Assembly (NCBI RefSeq): GCF_002272945.1
Contig: NZ_NQMN01000002.1
Coordinates: 358,496 to 422,495, forward strand
Origin: Mycoplasmopsis agassizii
GTDB lineage: Bacteria; Bacillota_I; Bacilli_A; Mycoplasmatales; Metamycoplasmataceae
DNA length: 64,000 nt
Direction of reading: 5' to 3'
This document shows positions 57,523-64,000 of this stretch, one piece after another. Below the pieces are notes generated by a model. The model did not search any database, was not told where the DNA came from, and was given only the letters and a program-made list of their open reading frames with translations. Positions within the stretch are counted from its first letter, which is position 1; each line of letters opens with the position of its first letter. The position numbers and the translations under genes were made by a program.

Positions 57523-58917
57523 ATGTCATTCAATAAAAAAAGATTACTTGTTTCAACTGTATCTTTAACAACATTTGCATCCATAACTGTAGCAATTAGT
57601 TGCTCATCAATTGTTCCAGAAACTAAAACAAAAGAGCCCGAAAAAATTGAAAAGCCTGTTCCAATTCAAGTTCCTATTATTAAAAAAGAAGGTTCTGAAA
57701 AACCGATTAAAAAAGATAAATCAATTCAGGAGATTAAAATAAATTTAGATAGCAAATTATCAAATGTATATTTAAATTCAAAGAACTTGAGTTACTTAAC
57801 TTTTAATAAGCAAGTTACTAAAATGCTGGTTGATCAAGAGGTTAAAAATTTACAACCACTTGTTTTAAGATCTAAAAAACAGTTAATTAGATTTTTAAAT
57901 AATTGAAAAAATAGTTTATTAAATAAATTTGATACTGATGAAAAAACACAAAGAGATCTTGGTCTTTCAAAACTCAAATTAACCGAAATGTTTGATGATT
58001 TCATGAAACAAATCATCAAGCAATTTAATAGTGAGTACTTTGATAAAAATTTAATAGTAATTGACTTTGGAAATAAATATTCAGCATTAGGCCAAAAAAG
58101 TAAATACTTTTTTGATACTCAAATTATCATTAAAAACCTAGTTGATATTTATCCTTCTAATAATAAAATTATTATTACCTATGATGTAAGCGATAAAAAA
58201 GTAGATGATAATTCAGAACTATATTCAGTTTTTTATTCATTGAATAAAAAACAATTTAATTTAAGAAATGAAAATTACACTGTAGTCAAAAGAAGCTTTG
58301 ATAAAAAGCGACAAACACCAATTAGTAAACGTGCATTAGAAGTCGCTTCATATATTACTCAAGATCTTTCAAGATACCCTGTTGAAAATGATTACAATAA
58401 TTGAATTAGGAATAGATTATGAGAAAATTTTGCTTCAATTGTTTTGCATTCTAAAAGAGAATTTAATACTTTTGTGAATGAGTTTGCAAAGTTTTATAGA
58501 AGAAGATATAAAAAAGATTTTCCAAAATCACAAATGCAAAATATGATGGAGACATATAACGATGAATATTTTAAAGATAACAAATTAGTGCTTTTATCTG
58601 CATATGATTATGTATCTAATAACGACCTTTTTAACGATTTCATTGAAAATTCTTACGATTTAAAACTTAAGGGTAATGAACTTACTTTCACTATATTTAA
58701 AAAAGATACTCGTCCAACTAATGATGCATTAACTCCACAGGATCATGTTGTTTTTGAAAATAAAAGTAAAGATGAAGGTCAACTAATGCATCAAGCTGAT
58801 GGTCGACGTCAACACACTTTATTTTTAAAACTACCAAGAAATTTAATATCTTTAAATAAAAAATTAAAAGTAATTGTTGAAGTTGAAAACCAAAACTTTT
58901 ATTGAAGTAATTACTAA
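57523..58917 (+). CDS. S8-partner lipoprotein F, intact orphan
   Basis: A 464-residue lipoprotein with signal peptide ending in AISC. A Lys/Glu/Pro-rich linker follows (about residues 30-65), then two modules marked by SEYFDKNLIVIDFG and NDEYFKDNKLVLLSAYD. ASYITQDLSRYPVEN lies between them and RRQHTLFLKLPRNL near the end. It belongs to the same family as the lipoproteins next to the S8 proteases, but no protease gene is adjacent. The last five residues follow a TGA-coded Trp. Function unknown; it may work with a protease encoded elsewhere or alone. Confidence 0.85.
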
Positions 58918-59008
58918 ATAAATACATACTTTGTAGATTTTAGATTAATTTAAAGTGACATAATTTTTATAAACTTTTAGTCTTAAAATAGGAAATCCAA
59001 AAATAAAT

Positions 59009-59878
59009 ATGAGAACTTTACAAATGTTAGAAATTGAATTAAGAAATGATTTTTACATCATTTCTTTTTCAGTTTTAATAGGCTTAAATATTTTGCTTTA
59101 CTTATGATTTTGATTTATTTTTTATTTAAGAAATCAAAAAAAAATTACTAATTATACAAAATTAGAAACTAGTTTTATTAATTACAATTTAAAACAAGTT
59201 TACAAAAGACATGTAATACATGTCGTATTAAAATCAAGTGCAATTGCATTTTATTTAATAGTAGGTTGAATAATTTATAACTATACTAGCCAGCATGGTT
59301 CATTTTTAAATTTAGAAGATAGAAACATGGATTTTCAAATAAAAAATATGTTATGACAAACAATTTGATTATTCTTACCAATGGCAATTGCAGTAACAAT
59401 CTTTTTTATTACTTTATCATGAATTACAAGTTTCTTATTTTTAAGATCTAAAAATAAGAAATTAATTGAAGCAAAAATTGATTTTTCTTCAATTATAAAA
59501 TTAGCTAATTTTGATTATCATTATGAAAATCTTTTTACTTCTAATAAGGTCGCTTATATAGCTTATTCACTATATTATTCGTTCTGAATTTTTTGATGGT
59601 TTCCTGCAGTTTTTGCAGAATGAAAAATGAAAAAAGTTCATAGAACTATTAAAGATATTTGTCATAATGGAAATCATGATCCTGAAATTAAAAGAGAAAA
59701 AATTTATGCAGAGTTATCTTATATAGTTAACTATATTTGATATCAATTTGTCTTTTTTAGAAAGTCATATAAGATGCAAAAAATTCAGGATTATCTAGGC
59801 TATGTATTTAGAGAAATTAAACATTCATGTCCTTCAATTTTGAATAAAGAAGAACAATTACAAATACCAAATTTGTAA
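59009..59878 (+). CDS. Uncharacterised membrane protein
   Basis: A 289-residue protein with many TGA Trp codons, so it is hidden under the standard code. About four to five hydrophobic segments are visible (residues about 15-35, 65-90, 110-140 and 180-205). The last third is hydrophilic with helical character. AATAGGAAAT upstream may serve as a weak ribosome site. Similar in layout to the membrane protein at 15356, without clear homology. No function proposed. Confidence 0.65.
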
Positions 59879-59999
59879 TTGAATTTTTTAGAATTGTAAT
59901 ATATATTCTAACTCTAAATATGTAGTTGATTTTTTTCAAATATGAAAAAACTAAAAAATCAATTTAATAGTTGTTTTCTTTAGTTATAATTAAAGTATT

Positions 60000-60539
60000 A
60001 TGAATAAAAAGGATACAAAAATAGTAGTTAATAGACCTGCTACTAGAATTAAAAAATTATTAAGGACACACGATATGAAAGAAACAGTCGACATAGTTGA
60101 AATTGATCCTGTTACAAATAAAGCTAAATATAAATATGAAGCAGAAGGCGACCCCTTACCACCTATAGTACCTCCACCTCCTGGTCCTGGTGGAGATGAT
60201 GAAGCTTTTAACAAAGAATGAGTGTTGAAGCAAATAAAATTAGAAGTAGGCAATGCTGTAACTATTTTGCGTGATGAAGGTCAACAAATGGAGAAAAGAA
60301 TCGAGCAAAAGTTTGATGCCAAAATTGATCAAGTAGCAGGTGAACTTCGTTCTGAGATGAAAGATGGCAACGAACAAATTCGTTCCGAAATGAATCAAAA
60401 GTTCGATGAATCGAAAGTTGAAAGACAACAAATGGAAAGAAGAATAGAACAAAGACTTGATAAAGTTGAAAAACAAAATAAAGAGACAAATGAAAAGCTA
60501 GAAGAAATTTTAGAATTGCTTAAGAAGAAGGATAAATAA
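60000..60539 (+). CDS. Coiled-coil protein with proline-rich hinge
   Basis: A 179-residue cytosolic-looking protein. A basic N-terminal part (IVVNRPATRIKKLLR) is followed by an acidic segment and a proline/glycine hinge, PLPPIVPPPPGPGGD (residues about 53-67). The last 100 residues form a long charged coiled coil of repeated QMEKRIEQKFD- and MNQKFDESKVE-like heptads. No signal peptide. The plan recalls the UPF0134 coiled-coil families of M. pneumoniae, but homology is not shown. The ATG lies nine bases after TATAAT at 59985-59990. A structural or DNA-tethering role is possible; function unknown. Confidence 0.75.
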
Positions 60540-60649
60540 AAACTATTAACCTTATCTAGGTTGGTTTGTTATAAAAAACAAGATGCAAACCTTCAAAAAA
60601 ATCCATAAAAAAACAAAACGTATTTAATAATTTTAACAACTATAAAACA

Positions 60650-60838
60650 GAATTTGATCCCCCACATTAGTGTTAAAGCTATCATTTAGTACGCCCCATT
60701 GCGGTGATAGAAGTTGCTAAAGACATAAGATCTGAGATAGAGTTTTATAAGACTAGCTAACTAGTATGTTCTCAAGTGTTGGAATGGGCTGTCACAAAAG
60801 CGGCAGAGAAAAAGAGCCTTTTCATGGCTCTTTTTTAT
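60650..60838 (+). ncRNA. Unassigned structured RNA, about 185 bases
   Basis: The stretch is clearly richer in G+C than its flanks, has no long frame, and is bounded by a TATAAA-type box near 60640 and a strong terminator (AAAGAGCC / GGCTCTTT, 60811-60833, then T). Internal pairing: CTATCA (60679-60684) with TGATAG (60705-60710), enclosing CGC/GCG. The loop CCCCATT (60694-60700) can pair with AATGGG (60783-60788), a possible pseudoknot. ACTAG/CTAGT forms another hairpin. It does not carry the signatures of RNase P RNA, tmRNA or SRP RNA that I would recognise. It could be a mollicute-specific small RNA. rpmF downstream has its own -10 box. Confidence 0.5.
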
Positions 60839-60970
60839 TGCTAAAAACCAACTCTATTTTTACTCTAACTAGAGCAAAAATATTTAGATTATTTTTAAAA
60901 AAATAATGTACAATTTTAAAACAATCGTCTATAAAATGCTTAAACAAAAAATTAATACTAGGAGGCAATA

Positions 60971-61156
60971 ATGGCTATAGTACCAAAGCGTAAAACGTCA
61001 AAACAAAGACGTAACAAACGTAGAACTCATGACAGTTTAACTGCAGTTACTACAACAACTTGTTCACATTGTTCAAAACAAACCATTCCTCATCATGCAT
61101 GTACATCATGTGGTTGATATAAAGGTCGACAAGTAGTTGACGTTAAAAACAGCTAA
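60971..61156 (+). CDS. rpmF: Ribosomal protein L32
   Basis: A 61-residue protein of the large ribosomal subunit. It begins MAIVPKRKTSKQRRNKRRTH, the standard L32 opening, and has two zinc-binding CxxC pairs, TCSHCSKQ and ACTSCGWY. A full AGGAGG lies seven bases before the ATG. A TACAAT box around 60910 probably drives it independently of the RNA upstream. A terminator follows at 61166. Confidence 0.95.
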
Positions 61157-61165
61157 TTAATAATC

Positions 61166-61196
61166 AAATTGCAACTTTAAAGGTTGCAATTTTTTA
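61166..61196 (+). terminator. Terminator of rpmF
   Basis: AAATTGCAAC pairs with GTTGCAATTT, then a T run. Confidence 0.85.
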
Positions 61197-61218
61197 TTGC
61201 TTTTCTACGAAAGCAATA

Positions 61219-61246
61219 AAAAATGAGATCCTAAAACCTCATTTTT
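61219..61246 (-). terminator. Terminator of nox
   Basis: AAAAATGAG and CTCATTTTT flank a ten-base loop. On the minus strand it is followed by TTATTGC after six T. It lies 24 bases past the nox stop. Confidence 0.7.
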
Positions 61247-61269
61247 AAGTTTAGTTTTACTAATTAAAA

Positions 61270-62637
61270 CTAGTAGTTAAGTCCTAAAGCACTTAAAATT
61301 GGTGAAATCACAAAGTTAAATGGTTTATTTAAGTGTGGTAAGAAGTAGTAATCCATTAGAGCAAGGTCTAATAAGGTCATTTCTTTTTGGGCTGCTAGAG
61401 CAAATAAGTAAGCAACCTCTGTATGCACATGTTTACCTCATGAACCTACTTGAGCACCTAAAACTCTTAATGTTCCTTCTTCATAAACAACTTTAATTCC
61501 AACTTTGTCATAATCTTGCATAAATTCAGGGCGGTCATTATCAACAAAGAAAGGTGTTTCTTTAGCTTTTAATCCTAAAGATTTAGCACTTTCTAGAGTG
61601 AATCCTGTTGAAGCATAGTGGCAACCGAAGACTGAGATTGCATTTGTACCTGCTACACCTGGGAATTTAAGTGGACTACCTGCAACTGACATCGCTGCTA
61701 CAACACCTGTTTTAACAGCGTTAGTTGCTAAAGCAACGTGCATGTGGTCTTTTAAAACTGTATGGTAAGTTGCTGCTGAATCACCAATTGCGTAGAAATC
61801 TTCAACTGGTTTTCCATTTTTCATAACATGTTGGAACTCATCAACTTTTAAAGCACCATTAGGTACTTTGTCAAAGTCTAACATGTCTGTATTTGGTTTG
61901 AATCCAACTGACATAATTACTAAGTCAACATCATAACTACCTTTGTCAGTTACAACTGCTGAAACTTTTTTACCATCTTTTGAAGTGAATTTAACTAATT
62001 TTTCACCTAGGTGTAATTTAACACCGTGGTCAGCCATTCCTTTTTCCATTAAGTCTGTAAACTCTTTGTCAAAGTAACGGTTAATAACACGTGTACCTAA
62101 GTCAATTAAGTGAACTTCTTTACCGTATTTATTAAACGCTTCAGCAAGTTCAACTCCGATGTAACCAGCACCAATAACTGCTACTGATTTAACTGTTGAG
62201 CTTTCTGCTTGTTTTTTGATTTCTTGAGCGTGTTGGAAGGTTTTTGAAATGATGATGTTTTCTAAATCAATTCCTTCAAATTTTGGAAGAATTGGTCAAG
62301 TTCCTGCTGCAAAAACGATTTTGTCGTATTTTTCAACAAATTCTTCACCAGTTTCTAGGTTTTTAACTGTCACTTCTTTTTTAGAGTGATCAACTTTTGT
62401 AACATCATGTAGGATGTTTACATCACATCCAATACCTGATAATTTATCAGGTGAAGAGTAAAATAAACCATCTGGTTCTTTAAATTCTCCACCTACTCAT
62501 AAAGCAATCCCACAACCTAAAAAGCTTGTGTTATTGTTTCTATCAAAAATTTTTAATTCAGCCTTTTGATCTAGCTGTCTCAGGGTTCTAGCAAAAGAAG
62601 TTCCTGCGTGGTTTGCACCGACTAAAACTATTTTCAT
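61270..62637 (-). CDS. nox: NADH oxidase (flavin, Nox type)
   Basis: A 455-residue flavoprotein that reoxidises NADH with oxygen, usually forming water, to keep glycolysis running. The N-terminal FAD site is MKIVLVGANHAGTSFA. The redox-active Cys is in SFLGCGIALW (about residue 42). The NAD-binding motif is VAVIGAGYIGVELAEAF. The C-terminal FAD-binding YAIGDSAATYH and the dimer domain with VFGCHYASTGFTLESAK are present. The final 60 residues follow a TGA-coded Trp. The family also includes CoA-disulfide reductases, but the overall match is to Nox. It is divergent from the M23-like gene. Confidence 0.92.
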
Positions 62638-62813
62638 AATACTCCTATTGTAATATTTACTTTTAACTATTATTTTATAATTTTTAATAGTTAACTATAT
62701 TTTACCACAATAACAAAGCAGGTAATTTTAATAAAGTGAAATGTGAAAAAAAACTGAAAAATTTTTTCATATTTAGGCTCAGACTATTTCAGATTAAGTT
62801 ATATAATTTCATT

Positions 62814-63662
62814 ATGTTTGATTTACTAAATAACTTAAAGGAAACTCCTTATTTAATTGATCCTAAAAAACAGGATGGTAAAAAGGTCAAGTTTTTAATG
62901 CCACAAATAAAAAGAGAAGATTTAGCTAAATATCCTGAAAAAATTGTTGAAACTTGAGGAATTGATTTTGCTCATGGAGGTTATGCTGAAGAGCGCAAAT
63001 TTTACTTTGGAGAAGGTCAAAATACAGTCTTTACACATGCAGGAGTTGACTTATTTTTTGATCCCGAATTAGATATTTATGCACCTTTTGATTGTGAAAT
63101 AATTTCAGTGCACTGATCAATGATCGTACCTTATAAACCTAATCAAGGTTCAGGTGGAATCATCACTTTGAAAATTGAAAAGGAAGAACTATTTAAATTT
63201 TATAAACGAGAATATGTCAATAAAATTATGAAGGATGATGAGTTTTTAATCATGCATTTAATTCATCTGGATCCATCAGTAATTTTCAATGTAAACGGTT
63301 ATCAATATGAAGAAATTCAAATTGAAGATAAACTATTTTGACTACCTAAAAACTTTAAAGAAAAGAAAGTAACTGCAGGATCAGTTATTGCTAAGTTAGG
63401 TAAAGAAAGAGAAAACGGTGGATGAAGACAGCATCTGCATATTGAAACTAGAATAGTTAATTCATACGATAAATATCAAGACTTAGAGTCATTAAAATCT
63501 GAAACTTCTTTTTTGAATTCTGTAGGTGTAATCAATGGTGACTCTGAAGAATTTAGAACTAATTTAAAAATTAATAAATTAGTTTCACCTTATCTATTTT
63601 TTAATTTTGATGAAAATTCAAAAATAGAAAACATGACAATTAAACCTTATGGAAAAAAGTAA
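62814..63662 (+). CDS. M23 (LytM)-like metallopeptidase domain protein
   Basis: A 282-residue protein without a signal peptide. The central region has the M23 zinc pattern: HAGVDLFFD (His and Asp ligands, about residue 75) and the C-terminal HLHIET (about residue 218). Between them are YAPFDCEIISVHW, resembling the usual YAPxDGxV strand, and MHLIHLDPS. M23 enzymes normally cut peptidoglycan cross-links, which mycoplasmas lack, so another peptide target or a non-peptidase role is likely. The ATG lies six bases after TATAAT at 62802-62807. Single gene followed by a terminator. Confidence 0.7.
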
Positions 63663-63691
63663 ATTCTAGTTTAATAAATAAAAAATAATTA

Positions 63692-63729
63692 AAAAAGAGA
63701 CTTTTCAAATTTACTTGAAGTCTCTTTTT
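63692..63729. terminator. Bidirectional terminator at the right end
   Basis: AAAAAGAGACTTTTCAA pairs with TTGAAGTCTCTTTTT around a short loop. T-rich flanks on both strands serve the M23-like gene and the opposing partial gene. Confidence 0.8.
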
Positions 63730-63736
63730 AGTTGAT

Positions 63737-64000
63737 CTATTTTTTAACTAAATCATTTATAAAGTTAGGATTTTCATTAATGCCGTTTGGTACTTCATCT
63801 ACATGAACAAACTCAAAATTATTTGCAACTTTTTCAACTGGGTAGCGATCAGAAGTTTTATCTTTGAATGTAAATTCAATGTTTATTTTATTATTAATTA
63901 GTTTAACTGAAGTAACGGAAACAGTAGATTTAAAATCAATATCAGAAAAAGTTAGGTGTTCAAAAACTGAAATTGTATTTTCCTTGTGAGAAGTTAATTC
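63737..64000 (-). CDS. C-terminal part of an unknown protein, cut by window end
   Basis: Eighty-seven codons are open on the minus strand from the window edge to TAG at 63737. The segment SVTSVKLINNKINIEFTFKD, then SDRYPVEKV, has the alternating pattern of beta-rich surface lipoproteins in mycoplasmas. The N terminus lies outside the window, so neither family nor anchoring can be judged. Confidence 0.6.
   Translation of the reverse strand, partial: ELTSHKENTISVFEHLTFSDIDFKSTVSVTSVKLINNKINIEFTFKDKTSDRYPVEKVANNFEFVHVDEVPNGINENPNFINDLVKK

Noticed and set aside
60650-60838. Assignment of the structured RNA as RNase P RNA, tmRNA or SRP RNA
   Set aside because: The conserved segments of those RNAs that I know are absent and the length does not fit RNase P RNA or tmRNA.

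Overview
The window comes from a wall-less mollicute of the Mycoplasma/Mycoplasmopsis type. It is very AT-rich, and almost every long gene reads through in-frame TGA codons where tryptophan is expected, so translation table 4 applies. Surface lipoproteins with a short signal peptide ending in a lipobox cysteine are abundant, and no cell-wall synthesis genes are seen. No tRNA, rRNA or CRISPR array was recognised. The leucyl-tRNA synthetase lacks its editing domain, a trait reported for Mycoplasma mobile. I do not assign a species.

Layout. 1-3208: 3' part of a subtilisin-like (S8) protein and its partner lipoprotein, both showing loss of function. 3478-8386: an ECF transporter operon (two ATPases, EcfT, an S-like membrane protein, a lipoprotein). 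8515-16078: two tandem HAD phosphatases, two tandem MATE exporters, editing-less leuS and a membrane protein. 16145-25901 (minus strand): a trigger factor-like protein, a cysteine hydrolase, a second S8 protease with two tandem lipoproteins, and smc. 26324-31069: two tandem lipoprotein sialidases, the second frameshifted in a G tract. 31233-37069: uvrA-hprK-lgt and trxB. 37415-43151: the remnant of a third S8/lipoprotein unit and one intact unit. 43428-46923: RNase J and a YitT-type membrane protein. 47292-52190: a DeoR regulator, nagB, a PTS permease, a class II aldolase and a small membrane protein. 52590-54463: dps and dinB, divergent. 54727-58917: a broken IS30-type insertion sequence and two more lipoproteins of the S8-partner family, one decayed. 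59009-64000: a membrane protein, a coiled-coil protein, an unassigned structured RNA, rpmF, NADH oxidase, an M23-like protein and the end of another gene.

How it fits together. Sialidases release sialic acid outside the cell. NagB, the PTS permease and the aldolase are steps in amino-sugar and hexose use, and HPr kinase and the DeoR regulator are plausible controllers. A GTGAAA(N2-3)TTTCA motif lies upstream of both the regulator and the second sialidase.

The most distinctive system is the repeated unit of an exported S8 protease whose stop codon overlaps the start of a lipoprotein. It occurs intact twice, as a pseudo-enzyme once, as an internally deleted relic once, and as lone lipoproteins twice. 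The two intact proteases carry a Glu-His-Ser set instead of Asp-His-Ser. The unit invites comparison with the known MIB-MIP antibody capture-and-cleave pair, although these are different protein families. Ten genes start 6-11 bases after a TATAAT-like box, so leaderless transcription looks common here.
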